Shown piece after piece: positions 1 through 7,332 of a stretch of DNA of 13,825 bases. A model generated the notes under the pieces. That model saw nothing but the letters and a program-made list of their open reading frames with translations. It did not search any database and was not told where the DNA came from. The first letter of the stretch is position 1; every line of letters starts with the position of its first letter. The DNA comes from Lachnospiraceae bacterium UBA4380 (GTDB lineage: Bacteria; Bacillota; Clostridia; Lachnospirales; Lachnospiraceae): contig DGRU01000041.1 of assembly GCA_002390025.1 (NCBI GenBank), positions 2,112-15,936 on the forward strand. The letters run 5' to 3'. The position numbers and the translations under genes are program-made.

Positions 1-25
1 AGTGAGCGATGCCGTGCATCGCGAA
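1..25. repeat. Interspersed hairpin repeat, copy 1
   Basis: This 25-bp stretch recurs identically at 174-198. Its core is a 7-bp stem with a three-base loop, GCGATGC-CGT-GCATCGC (6-22). Just after it, the sequence CTGTGGAA (27-34) is complementary to the TTCCACAG that precedes copy 2. The complete element therefore probably had outer arms closing around the inner hairpin, but the left arm of this copy lies outside the window. No coding sequence was seen here. It could be a REP-like or other small intergenic palindromic element; no family name can be assigned. Confidence 0.6.
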
Positions 26-71
26 CCTGTGGAAGCTGAACAAAAAACAATCCCGGAGACAGCACTGATGG

Positions 72-161
72 ACTTCCACAAATCAGCTTGCATGATCGGT
101 GAGCTTGCTCACCAGGCAGGCAAGCCATATTTTGAGTAAGGCCTGGAGAGCGGAGCTCTCC
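72..161. repeat. Cluster of small perfect hairpins in non-coding DNA
   Basis: The stretch begins with CTTCCACA, the same left flank as the repeat copy at 174-198. It then holds a nested palindrome: outer arms GCTTGC (86-91) and GCAAGC (120-125) enclose GGTGAGC-TT-GCTCACC (98-113). A separate hairpin, GGAGAGC-GGA-GCTCTCC, lies at 145-161. Two of these stems are 7 bp and perfect with loops of two or three bases, which is unusual for random sequence. No gene-like frame with a ribosome binding site was found in 1-200. The role is unknown; the spacing suggests degenerate copies of one element family. Confidence 0.5.
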
Positions 162-173
162 CGGGACTTCCAC

Positions 174-198
174 AGTGAGCGATGCCGTGCATCGCGAA
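174..198. repeat. Interspersed hairpin repeat, copy 2
   Basis: Identical over 25 bp to positions 1-25, including the GCGATGC-CGT-GCATCGC hairpin (179-195). It is preceded by TTCCAC (168-173) as the left flank. It lies immediately beyond the terminator of the DUF308 gene, so it is outside the predicted operon transcript. The exact identity of two copies 150 bp apart indicates a recent duplication or insertion of the same element. Confidence 0.6.
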
Positions 199-202
199 AT
201 CA

Positions 203-234
203 GAAAAGGGCACAGGAACTATCTCCTGCGCCCT
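203..234 (-). terminator. Intrinsic terminator ending the tig-clp-engB-DUF308 cluster
   Basis: On the minus strand an 11-bp stem, AGGGCGCAGGA with TCCTGTGCCCT (one G-T pair), encloses a six-base loop and runs straight into TTTTCTG. It lies about 40 nt after the DUF308 stop codon, with no gene between, so it plausibly ends the whole leftward operon. The T-run is short (four, then CTG), so read-through is possible. Confidence 0.75.
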
Positions 235-276
235 CTCCAGGCATTTCTCCAATGCTCAATTGTCTTCTATCCTCTT

Positions 277-933
277 CTACAGCTCCCGATAGTCATCTGA
301 ATCCGCATCAATGATCTCGGGGCCGGAAGTATCATAGCGGGCTGTTCCGCCGCCTTCTGCTCTCGCGCTCCTGCTCCCTCCGGATGAGCGGCTGTTCCTG
401 CGCCTGCTGCCTGCGTACTGGTCGACACGGCGGCTGATCCACAGATCAGAGGCACCGTTGAAGAGAAGGGCAATACCTCCTATCCTCACCATGGTCTCTG
501 CAATACCCAGGGCGTGATTGATCAGGATCAGTCCCAGGACGATGGTCATGAGCGCTGCCAGAAGGGAGACCCACCATTTCCTGTAATGTGCCCTGGACAG
601 GGTAAATGTCTCCAGAAGATTCATAATGCCGCTGAAAGTAATGAGATAACCGACGGCAGACGGAATGATCGAGGCGAAATTTTCAGGATTCACAAAGATT
701 CTGGCGCCCACAAAAGTGATCACAATGCCGATCAGAAGACTCCAGATCGACACTGATCTTCCCCTCCTGCCGCGGAACTGAGACATGATTGAAGCCAGTC
801 CGCCTGCCATAATGATCAGTCCCACTGCATACGCCACAAGCTTCAATGCGCTTTTAGGCCACAGAAGAAGCAGGATGCCCGCAATGAGAGATCCGAGCGC
901 ATATATCTTTCTGCTGTTGGAATACTGTCTCAT
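277..933 (-). CDS. DUF308 (HdeD-like) membrane protein
   Basis: A 218-residue integral membrane protein with about six hydrophobic segments (roughly residues 10-25, 29-49, 61-80, 87-107, 120-138 and 144-164), arranged as short paired helices as in the DUF308/HdeD family. The tail from about 170 on is cytoplasmic in character: first Arg/Ser/Gly-rich, then acidic, ending GPEIIDADSDDYREL. The start is chosen because AAGGGGGTGG sits just upstream of this ATG. The gene is the last of the leftward cluster, 78 bp after engB and with no terminator between, so co-transcription is likely. In E. coli, HdeD is linked to acid resistance, but most Firmicute members have no known function and none should be assumed. 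The membrane assignment is secure; the role is not. Confidence 0.85.
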   Translation of the reverse strand: MRQYSNSRKIYALGSLIAGILLLLWPKSALKLVAYAVGLIIMAGGLASIMSQFRGRRGRSVSIWSLLIGIVITFVGARIFVNPENFASIIPSAVGYLITFSGIMNLLETFTLSRAHYRKWWVSLLAALMTIVLGLILINHALGIAETMVRIGGIALLFNGASDLWISRRVDQYAGSRRRNSRSSGGSRSARAEGGGTARYDTSGPEIIDADSDDYREL

Positions 934-1011
934 GTTCCACCCCCTTGTGTATCTATTTCATCTGCCCGCTCGATAAGCCGGTTCTTCCCTTCCCCGAAAG
1001 AAGAATCGCAA

Positions 1012-1710
1012 TTACTGACCGGAACCCTCTGTGCCAGACTGCTGCCCGCCGGCTCCCTGCTCAGGGTCTGCCGCTTTCTCTCCGGGCACCGGACCGTCTT
1101 CGAGGAAGCTGTCCAGTACTGCGTAAATCTCTTCCCGTCCGCTCTTTGTCTGTCCGGACCAGGGAATGATCCGCAGAGGCTGTCCATCGGCCGCAGAGGC
1201 CTGCATGTGGCTCTCCTCCCGCAGGGTCCTGCGAAGGAGGGCGATCTGCTTCTGGATCTGGCTCCTCTTCACCTTGTCCGCCTTCGTCGCAATGATGACC
1301 GGTGTAAAGCCCGCCTGGAGGATCCAGTCATACATCATCACGTCCTGTCCCGTGGGCTCATGGCGGATATCAAGGAGCAGGAAGACCGTGCGGAGCTGTC
1401 TGCTGGTGTGCAGATAGTTTTCGATCATTTTGCCCCACTGCTCTTTGACCTTCACATTGGCCTTTGCGTATCCGTAACCGGGCAGGTCAACAAGGTGGAA
1501 TGTCCCGTTGATCTCATAATAGTTGATCGTCTGCGTCTTGCCGGGCTGGGCACTGACACGTGCCAGGGCCTTGCGGTTCATCAGTCCGTTGATCAATGTC
1601 GACTTTCCGACATTGCTTCTTCCCGCAAATGCAAATTCCGGCAGAGTACCTGCCGGAATTTTGCTGGTAACCCCGCAGACGAGTGCAAGATTTACTGTTT
1701 TAATAACCAT
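1012..1710 (-). CDS. engB: EngB/YsxC (YihA) ribosome biogenesis GTPase
   Basis: A 232-residue small GTPase of the TrmE-Era-EngA-YihA-Septin class, required in other bacteria for late assembly of the 50S subunit. The G motifs are visible in order: GRSNVGKS (G1, 30-37), a switch I threonine in the PGKTQT stretch (about 59), DLPGYG (G3, 75-80), TKADK (G4, 141-145) and SGQTKSG (G5, 184-190). The family core ends near residue 205. The remaining 27 or so residues form a Gly/Gln/Glu-rich low-complexity tail that looks disordered and is not part of the GTPase fold. The start lies 35 nt after the clpX stop with only a weak ribosome binding site (AAGAGA), which suggests expression from the clpX transcript. 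Family identification is secure. Confidence 0.97.
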   Translation of the reverse strand: MVIKTVNLALVCGVTSKIPAGTLPEFAFAGRSNVGKSTLINGLMNRKALARVSAQPGKTQTINYYEINGTFHLVDLPGYGYAKANVKVKEQWGKMIENYLHTSRQLRTVFLLLDIRHEPTGQDVMMYDWILQAGFTPVIIATKADKVKRSQIQKQIALLRRTLREESHMQASAADGQPLRIIPWSGQTKSGREEIYAVLDSFLEDGPVPGEKAADPEQGAGGQQSGTEGSGQ

Positions 1711-1745
1711 AATCTATCTCTTATAGGATACCACAAATCGCATAC

Positions 1746-3095
1746 TTATGCGCGCACAGCTTTGCGTTTGCGGTATTGTCTGTCGGATTTTTCGCTTTTT
1801 TTCGATTCTCTCTTCTCCGGAAGCGGGGGCTTTTCGCCGTGCACCAGTCTGGGCTCCGCTTTTCCGTCTACAGAATCCTTTGTGATCACGCAGGAGACGA
1901 TGGTCTCATCAGAAGGAATGTCATACATGACATCCATCATCGTCTTTTCCATGATAGAGCGGAGACCGCGGGCGCCCGTTCCGCGCTGCAGAGCCTTGTC
2001 TGCAATTGCGTCCACAGCATCGTCCTCGTACTCCAGCTTGACTCTGTCGTAGGAGAAAAGCTTCTGATACTGCTTGAGGATGGCGTTTTTGGGCTCCTTG
2101 AGGATGCGGACCAGAGCCTCCTTGTCCAGTTCGTCCAGGGTGACCACAACGGGCACACGGCCGATGAACTCGGGGATCAGGCCGAACTTGGTCAAGTCCT
2201 CGGGAAGGACATTCTTGATCACATTGCCGAACTTCTTTTCCTCTTTTTCGGCGATCGCCGCGTGGAATCCCATGGATCTCTTGTCCATGCGGTTATTGAT
2301 GATCTTGTCCAGGCCGGAAAATGCACCGCCGCAGATAAACAGGATATTGTTGGTATCGATCTGGATCAGCTCCTGCTGGGGGTGCTTGCGGCCGCCCTGG
2401 GGAGGCACGGAGGCCACTGTGCCCTCAATGATCTTGAGGAGGGCCTGCTGAACACCTTCACCGGAGACATCCCTTGTGATCGATACATTTTCGCCTTTTT
2501 TGGAAATCTTGTCGATTTCATCGACATAGATAATTCCGACCTGAGCGCGCTCAATATTGTAATCCGCAGCCTGGATCAGCTTCAGAAGGATATTCTCGAC
2601 ATCTTCGCCGACATAACCTGCCTCTGTGAGCGTCGTGGCATCCGCGATGGCGAAGGGAACATTGATGATTTTGGCGAGTGTCTGGGCCAGATAGGTCTTG
2701 CCTGAACCCGTAGGGCCGAGCATGAGGATATTACTCTTCTGCAGCTCGACTTCATCGTCTTCTTCGACTTCCTTTGCGCGGACAACACGCTTGTAATGAT
2801 TGTAGACAGCAACGGCGAGGACTTTTTTCGCCTCTTCCTGCCCGATGACATACTCGTCCAGAAACCGCTTGATCTGGGCAGGTTTCAGGAGCTTGATGCC
2901 GTCTGTATCGAGTGTCGAGAGCGACATGTTCTCATCCCGTTCCGACTCCTCGAGAATATCCATACAGATCGTGACACACTCGTCACAGATATAGATTCCC
3001 TCCGGTCCGGAGATCAGACGATTCACCATGTTCTCTGTCCGGTTGCAGAAGGAGCATCTGCGCATACCGGGATACATTCTCTTATTGTCTGCCAT
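1746..3095 (-). CDS. clpX: ClpX, ATP-dependent unfoldase of the ClpXP protease
   Basis: A 449-residue AAA+ unfoldase that recognises tagged or misfolded proteins and threads them into ClpP. Residues 14-40 form the N-terminal zinc-binding domain (Cys14, Cys17, Cys37, Cys40). Walker A GPTGSGKT is at 127-134, the pore loop GYVG at 160-163 and Walker B IIYVDE at 188-193. An RKH-type pore loop (GGRKHP) follows, then an MGF tripeptide in the position of the IGF loop that docks on ClpP, and the sensor 2 motif GARGLR. The end is an unusually basic Lys/Arg/Glu tail of about 25 residues. The start has GAGGA just upstream. It follows clpP by 31 bp, matching the common clpP-clpX order. No heat-shock operator was found nearby. 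Identification is secure. Confidence 0.99.
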   Translation of the reverse strand: MADNKRMYPGMRRCSFCNRTENMVNRLISGPEGIYICDECVTICMDILEESERDENMSLSTLDTDGIKLLKPAQIKRFLDEYVIGQEEAKKVLAVAVYNHYKRVVRAKEVEEDDEVELQKSNILMLGPTGSGKTYLAQTLAKIINVPFAIADATTLTEAGYVGEDVENILLKLIQAADYNIERAQVGIIYVDEIDKISKKGENVSITRDVSGEGVQQALLKIIEGTVASVPPQGGRKHPQQELIQIDTNNILFICGGAFSGLDKIINNRMDKRSMGFHAAIAEKEEKKFGNVIKNVLPEDLTKFGLIPEFIGRVPVVVTLDELDKEALVRILKEPKNAILKQYQKLFSYDRVKLEYEDDAVDAIADKALQRGTGARGLRSIMEKTMMDVMYDIPSDETIVSCVITKDSVDGKAEPRLVHGEKPPLPEKRESKKSEKSDRQYRKRKAVRA

Positions 3096-3126
3096 ACATT
3101 CCTCACTGTACTGTTAAAGTACCGAC

Positions 3127-3726
3127 TTACTGCTCAATTTCCTTGCGCGTTGTATAAATATGGTCGATCAGGCCGTATTCCAGAGCCTGTTCGGGAGTCA
3201 TCCAGTTGTCACGGTCCGTATCCAGTACGATTTTGTCGTAGGGCTGTCCTGTGTTCTCGGAGAGCAGTCTGCTCAGGCGGTCCTTGGTAAAGGCCATATG
3301 TGCGGCCTGAATCGCGATATCGGATGCCTGTCCCTCGGCGCCGCCAAGAGGCTGATGGATCAGGATCTCGCTGTGGGGAAGAGAATATCTCTTGCCCTTT
3401 GTACCGCCTGCCAGAAGGAAAGCTCCCATACTCGCCGCCATACCGACACAGATCGTGGACACATCGCACTTTACGAAGTGCATTGTATCATAAATAGCCA
3501 TACCTGCTGAGACAGAGCCGCCGGGGCTGTTGATATAGAACTGGATGTCCTTCTCCGGATCCTCTCCCTCGAGGAAGAGCATCTGGGCAATGATCAGCTC
3601 AGCCGAAGCATCTGTGACCTGGTCTCCCAGGAAAACGATGCGTTCTTTCAGGAGACGCGAAAAAATATCATAGGAGCGCTCTCCCATACCGGTCTGTTCA
3701 ACTACATAAGGGATAAAATTTGCCAT
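3127..3726 (-). CDS. clpP: ClpP, proteolytic subunit of Clp protease
   Basis: A 199-residue serine peptidase of family S14 that forms the tetradecameric chamber fed by ClpX. The catalytic triad is visible as Ser99 (GMAASMGA), His124 (ILIHQP) and Asp173 (DTDRDNWM). The oxyanion-region sequence SPGGSVSAG lies at 67-75. I place the start at the ATG of [12 protein letters not shown], because AAAGGGAA stands seven bases upstream. An in-frame ATG five codons earlier (3741) has no comparable site. Length and N-terminus match typical ClpP, whose short N-terminal residues line the axial pore. It lies between tig and clpX. The 250-bp gap to tig holds strong hairpins but no clear promoter, so transcription from tig is likely. 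Identification is secure. Confidence 0.98.
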   Translation of the reverse strand: MANFIPYVVEQTGMGERSYDIFSRLLKERIVFLGDQVTDASAELIIAQMLFLEGEDPEKDIQFYINSPGGSVSAGMAIYDTMHFVKCDVSTICVGMAASMGAFLLAGGTKGKRYSLPHSEILIHQPLGGAEGQASDIAIQAAHMAFTKDRLSRLLSENTGQPYDKIVLDTDRDNWMTPEQALEYGLIDHIYTTRKEIEQ

Positions 3727-3764
3727 GCTGTTCCCTTTCATAAAGCGAATACGAAGGCCCGGCT

Positions 3765-3799
3765 GAAACTCCGGCCGGTTTGGCGCCTGCCGGAGTTTC
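3765..3799 (-). other. 11-bp perfect hairpin in the clpP leader
   Basis: GAAACTCCGGC (3765-3775) and GCCGGAGTTTC (3789-3799) are perfectly complementary around a 13-base loop. On the minus strand the hairpin is followed by AGCCGGGCC rather than a T-run, so it is not an intrinsic terminator. It lies about 40 nt before the clpP start inside the presumed tig-clpP transcript. A processing or mRNA-stability element, or a translation-affecting structure, would fit, but nothing in the sequence decides between them. Confidence 0.55.
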
Positions 3800-3832
3800 T
3801 GTCGACCCTTCGATCATTATTCACTGATTTTG

Positions 3833-3866
3833 CCTGCAGCGGAAAAGATCCGCGGACAGGTTTTTT
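3833..3866 (+). terminator. Plus-strand intrinsic terminator with no plus-strand gene
   Basis: On the plus strand CCTG (3833-3836) pairs with CAGG (3857-3860), enclosing a GCGGA/TCCGC inner stem with a five-base loop, and is followed at once by six T residues (3861-3866). The minus strand has no T-run after the same stem, so this is oriented against clpP, tig and their neighbours. It could end an antisense RNA arising within clpP or clpX, or shield tig from antisense transcription. It might also be chance. Confidence 0.45.
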
Positions 3867-3877
3867 ATTTCCGGTTA

Positions 3878-3898
3878 TGCCGTCCCTCCGGAACGGCA
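3878..3898. other. 9-bp hairpin with three-base loop between tig and clpP
   Basis: TGCCGTCCC (3878-3886) and GGAACGGCA (3890-3898) pair with a single G-T wobble around the loop TCC (GGA on the minus strand). The same loop occurs in hairpins at 145-161 and 5417-5433. No T-run follows directly on either strand, and no coding frame is present in 3742-3976. It is probably a member of the small-hairpin class seen in the window's other non-coding stretches. Confidence 0.5.
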
Positions 3899-3976
3899 GC
3901 ACATACTTCCCATGGGCCCGGGCATTGCTGCACAGGCAAAAACGGAGACAGTGCAGATACAGTCGTTTTTCAGAAA

Positions 3977-5290
3977 TTATTCAGCCTTCTCTTCCTCGGC
4001 CTTCTTTTCCACTTCGACAGCATTGTCGGCGACGAAAGTGATTGCCTTCTGGACTGCGATATCATCCATCATGCTCTCTTTGCGCTCGACGAAGTACTTC
4101 TTGATGGTCTCGACATCCATGCGGTATGCATCGGCCATCTTCTGCAGTTCAGCCTCGAAATCCTCTTCGGTGGCGACAATATTCTCTTCCTTTGCAACCT
4201 GCTCCATGACCAGACGGTACATGATGCGGCGCTCGGCCTCTTCCTTCATATTGTCAATGAGCTGCTCTCTGGTTGTCTGCGCATACTTGAGGTAATCCTC
4301 AAATTTCATGCCCTGGGACATGACCTGCTGCTCGAGCTCACCTGCCAGCTGCTCCTGCTGGGTGCGGAGCATAGCTGCGGGGATCTCAACGTGAGCATCC
4401 GCGATGACCTTCTCGACCGCCTGGTTTTCCTTCACGGTCTGAGCGGTGCGCTCTTTGCGCTCTTTGATGTTCTTGCGGACATCCTCTTTGTACTCGGCAA
4501 GGGTGGAGAACTCGGAGACTTCGTCAGCGAACTCATCATCCAGCTCGGGAAGGACCTTCTCGGTGATCTTCTTGACAGTGCACTTGAACATTGCATCCTT
4601 GCCTGCCAGATCGTCAGCCTGGTAATTCTCGGGGAAGGTTACGTTGACTTCCATCTCTTCGCCGATGCTGGCGCCGACCAGCTGCTCCTCAAAACCGGGG
4701 ATAAAGGAACCGGAACCGATTGTCAGAGGATAATCTGTGCCCTTGCCGCCCTCGAAAGCGACTCCGTCACAGAATCCTTCGAAATCAAGAACGATATCAT
4801 CGCCGTCCTTGACGGGACGGTCTGTGATCTCAGTCTTGGAAGCGTTCTTCTCCTGCTCCTTGCGGATCTCGGCATCCACTTCTTCATCAAAAACAGTGAT
4901 CTCCTGCTTCTCAACCTCGACACCCTTGTACTTGCCAAGGCTTACAGGGGGCTTGACTGCCACTTCCGCAGTATAGATAAAAGGCTTGCCGGCCTCGATC
5001 TGTGTCACATTGATCTCGGGATTGGAGACGATCTCCTCTCCGCTCTCTTTTGCGGCATCAGGATAAGAGCTGTTGATGCAGTCATTTGCCGCATCCTCAT
5101 AAAAAATGGCTGCGCCATACATCTTCTCAAGTACCTTCCGGGGAGTTTTGCCCTTGCGGAATCCGGGGACATTCATTCTACCCTTCTGGCGGTTGTAGAC
5201 CTTGTTGATCGCTTTATCAAAATCCTCGGCGCTCACTTCGATTGTGAGCTTTACCATGCTGTTTTCAAGTTTTTCAACACTTACACTCAT
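3977..5290 (-). CDS. tig: Trigger factor, ribosome-bound chaperone
   Basis: A 437-residue trigger factor with the standard three-part layout. The N-terminal ribosome-binding domain (about 1-115) carries the signature GFRKGKTP at 43-50. An FKBP-type peptidyl-prolyl isomerase domain follows at about 158-240. The rest is the helical C-terminal domain that forms the arms of the substrate cradle, ending in a very acidic Lys/Glu/Ala tail. The protein docks at the ribosomal exit tunnel, shields nascent chains and catalyses proline isomerisation. The start is supported by GGAGGT ten bases upstream. It is the first gene after the promoter at 5501-5530 and a 200-nt folded leader, and heads the clpP-clpX-engB cluster. 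Length is normal and nothing is broken. Identification is secure. Confidence 0.99.
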   Translation of the reverse strand: MSVSVEKLENSMVKLTIEVSAEDFDKAINKVYNRQKGRMNVPGFRKGKTPRKVLEKMYGAAIFYEDAANDCINSSYPDAAKESGEEIVSNPEINVTQIEAGKPFIYTAEVAVKPPVSLGKYKGVEVEKQEITVFDEEVDAEIRKEQEKNASKTEITDRPVKDGDDIVLDFEGFCDGVAFEGGKGTDYPLTIGSGSFIPGFEEQLVGASIGEEMEVNVTFPENYQADDLAGKDAMFKCTVKKITEKVLPELDDEFADEVSEFSTLAEYKEDVRKNIKERKERTAQTVKENQAVEKVIADAHVEIPAAMLRTQQEQLAGELEQQVMSQGMKFEDYLKYAQTTREQLIDNMKEEAERRIMYRLVMEQVAKEENIVATEEDFEAELQKMADAYRMDVETIKKYFVERKESMMDDIAVQKAITFVADNAVEVEKKAEEEKAE

Positions 5291-5494
5291 TGTTACCTAG
5301 ACCTCCAAACAAGTTTTACAGTATCTCTATACGCTGCACATTGTCCGGGACAGACCCGCACATTTCCGTGCGTGAAGATCCGGACTAAAAGGCGTTCGCC
5401 CAATCGCGCAGCGATCACAATGCTCCGCATTGTCAGAATCGGCGAACGCAAATGCAGCCGGTTCACGGCGTGAACAGCCACATTTACACAAGTA
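5291..5494 (-). promoter_or_regulatory. Structured 5' leader of the tig operon
   Basis: Between the predicted transcription start and tig, about 200 nt can fold almost throughout. In transcript order these are GTTCAC-GCC-GTGAAC (5461-5475); a three-way junction closed by the 9-bp stem of arms 5392-5400 and 5441-5449; and a TCCGG/CCGGA stem around CGCAC/GTGCG (about 5343-5384). The junction holds two inner hairpins, ACAATGC/GCATTGT and ATCGC/GCGAT, each with a three-base loop. On the minus strand the junction's closing arm GGCGAACGCC is followed by TTTT, so it could also act as an attenuator. No known riboswitch consensus was recognised. It might be a cis-regulatory leader or an inserted palindromic element. 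Confidence 0.5.
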
Positions 5495-5500
5495 CATTGC

Positions 5501-5530
5501 ATTATAGCACAAGTGCCAGTCCATTTCCAA
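5501..5530 (-). promoter_or_regulatory. Promoter of the tig-clpP-clpX-engB cluster
   Basis: On the minus strand a perfect -10, TATAAT (5501-5506), is extended by an upstream TGC, giving TGCTATAAT. A -35-like TTGGAA (5525-5530) stands 18 bp upstream. The predicted start is near 5494, leaving a leader of about 200 nt before tig. The extended -10 makes this a convincing housekeeping-sigma promoter. No CIRCE or CtsR-type operator was seen around it. Confidence 0.7.
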
Positions 5531-5659
5531 CAAAAAAATAGTAAAAGCAGGCATTTTATTAGCTCTGAAGCACCGGTTCATGACCAATGACCGGCTGAGG
5601 CCGGGCGCGGCCGCTGAGTGACATTGATTGTGCTTTCCTGTGCGCGGGCAAAATAGACG

Positions 5660-5691
5660 AAAAAACAGGGCGGGGAATAGTCCCCGCCCTG
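5660..5691 (-). terminator. Intrinsic terminator of the hydrogenase gene
   Basis: A perfect 11-bp stem, CAGGGCGGGGA with TCCCCGCCCTG, closes a four-base loop (5677-5680). On the minus strand it is followed directly by a run of T residues. It lies about 36 nt past the hydrogenase stop and insulates that gene from the tig promoter downstream. The 130 bp between it and the tig promoter hold no gene, only one short hairpin around 5573-5594. Confidence 0.9.
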
Positions 5692-5727
5692 CAGAAAAGT
5701 CCTGTATGCAGCCTGCGCTGCTGAAGA

Positions 5728-7221
5728 TTATTTCAGAATGCATTCCTCATCCATGTGGCCGTCGCGGTACATGGAGAATTTGTCCATAGGATAATCCTTG
5801 AGGTTTGCAAGAACCTTACGTCCGTCAGCCTGCTTGATGAGACCTTCACGCGCGCGCTTGATCTCCATCTCGGTTCTGTGCCTGGAAGGTCCGCCTACGC
5901 AGCCGCCCTCGCAGATCATGCCCTCGACGAAATCTTCGGGAAGTCTGCCGGCCTTGAGCAGTGTCAGGGTCTTCTTGCAGGCATCGCCGCCCGCGACCTG
6001 GACAAGCTTGATACCGGAGGTGTCCTCGCCGCGCTCCTGCATGCACTCGAGAACCGCCTTGGCAACGCCGCCGGACTGTGCGAAGCGCTTGCCCCATACG
6101 GAGGATTCCTGATAGGAGTTGTCGGCCGGTTTGACCTCGACGCCCCTGGAGCGCATCAGCGCGCGGAACTCACCGTAGGTGATGACATAATCGGCGTTAT
6201 CCGGAATGGTCTCATCCGCTGCTTCGGATTTCTTGGCGATGCAGGGTCCGAGGAAGACAGTGATGCAGCCCGGATGTGTCTTCTTGAGATAGCGGGAGAT
6301 CGCGCACATCGGGGAAACAATGCTGGAGACGTTCTCCTGGAATACCTTGGGGAAGTGCTGACGCTGCATGTTGATGAAAGCAGGGCAGCAGGAGGTTGTC
6401 ATCTTCTTGCCTTCGTGCGCCGCTTCCGTCCACTCAAGGGACTCATAAGCAGCCGTCATATCGCCGCCCAGACCGACTTCGACCATATCCGCGAAGCCCA
6501 TTTCCAGGAAGGCATTCTTGATGGAGAGCATGGTGATATCCTGGCCGAACTGTCCCTCTGTAGCGGGAGCAACCATGGCGATGACCTCATCGCCGGCCTT
6601 GATGTGGCGGATGATATCAACCAGATAGGTCTTGGATCCGATCGCACCGAAGGGGCATGCATGGATGCAGTGGCCGCACTGGATGCACTTGGACTCATCG
6701 ATATTGCAGATGCCGAACTCATCGTACTGAAGAGCGCCGACAGGGCAGGCACGCTTGCAGGGACGCACCAGATGCGCGATCGCGCCGTAAGGGCAGGCAT
6801 TTGCGCACATACCGCACTCTTTACACTTGGAGGGATCGATCCTGGTCCTGTGTTCGCCGATGGAGATCGCGCCGAAACGGCAGGAGTTGATGCAGGCTTT
6901 ACCCATACACAGACGGCAGTTGTCCGTTACGGTATAGGCTGCCAGAGGACACTCCTCACATGCAGGGCGGATAACCTGGACAATATTCTTGGAATCGCTG
7001 TTCGGATCCGGATTCAGTGCCAGGGAAAGGCGGATTCTCTGCTTGGAGACCTCTCTCTCCTTATACACGCAACATCTATAAGTTGCAACAGGTCCCGGAC
7101 TGATCTCCATAGAGAGCTGTTTGAGAGACTCCTCATTAATATTGTCTTCCCATGCAAGTCCGGCCACTTTTTCCATAATACTATGTTTAAGTCGAACTAA
7201 TGTAGCATCATTGGTTACCAT
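5728..7221 (-). CDS. Monomeric [FeFe] hydrogenase, group B type
   Basis: A 497-residue iron-sulfur protein predicted to interconvert protons and H2 in the cytoplasm using electrons from ferredoxin-type clusters. A Cys-rich N-terminal half carries several [4Fe-4S] sites: Cys88/91 with Cys102/105/110/114; C133xxCxxCxxxC143; Cys155/159; and C179xxCxxCxxxC189. The catalytic half has the H-cluster motifs TSCCP (276-280), GPCIAKKSE (325-333) and EGMICEGGCVGG (433-444). The GPCIAKK and EGGCVGGP forms point to the group B subclass rather than the CpI-like group A. The start is the ATG eight bases after AGGAGG; an ATG two codons earlier lies too close to that site, and one at 7284 has no such site. 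It is a single-gene unit with its own terminator and a Rex-like operator over its -10. No maturation genes (hydE, hydF, hydG) lie in the window. Whether it is bidirectional or bifurcating cannot be told. Confidence 0.93.
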   Translation of the reverse strand: MVTNDATLVRLKHSIMEKVAGLAWEDNINEESLKQLSMEISPGPVATYRCCVYKEREVSKQRIRLSLALNPDPNSDSKNIVQVIRPACEECPLAAYTVTDNCRLCMGKACINSCRFGAISIGEHRTRIDPSKCKECGMCANACPYGAIAHLVRPCKRACPVGALQYDEFGICNIDESKCIQCGHCIHACPFGAIGSKTYLVDIIRHIKAGDEVIAMVAPATEGQFGQDITMLSIKNAFLEMGFADMVEVGLGGDMTAAYESLEWTEAAHEGKKMTTSCCPAFINMQRQHFPKVFQENVSSIVSPMCAISRYLKKTHPGCITVFLGPCIAKKSEAADETIPDNADYVITYGEFRALMRSRGVEVKPADNSYQESSVWGKRFAQSGGVAKAVLECMQERGEDTSGIKLVQVAGGDACKKTLTLLKAGRLPEDFVEGMICEGGCVGGPSRHRTEMEIKRAREGLIKQADGRKVLANLKDYPMDKFSMYRDGHMDEECILK

Positions 7222-7332
7222 ACTCATTTCCTCCTGAAAAACTCTGCCCCCTGCCAGTTCCATTGTTGACTTGCGCGAAACCACCTTATTCCGCGCCGGT
7301 CTGCCTAACCGCAGAAAAAGCTACCTCACGGT

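Noticed and set aside
3830..5473. A 547-codon open frame on the plus strand opposite tig
   Set aside because: It is an antisense shadow of tig, with a Leu/Asp-rich translation, no ribosome binding site and no recognisable domain.
3727..5530. CtsR or HrcA (CIRCE) heat-shock operators near tig and clpP
   Set aside because: I looked for TTAGCACTC-type inverted repeats and GGTCAAA-type heptads in the tig and clpP upstream regions and found none convincing.
5755..7200. A 481-codon open frame on the plus strand opposite the hydrogenase
   Set aside because: The minus strand encodes a complete hydrogenase with all catalytic motifs, and the plus frame has no family signature.
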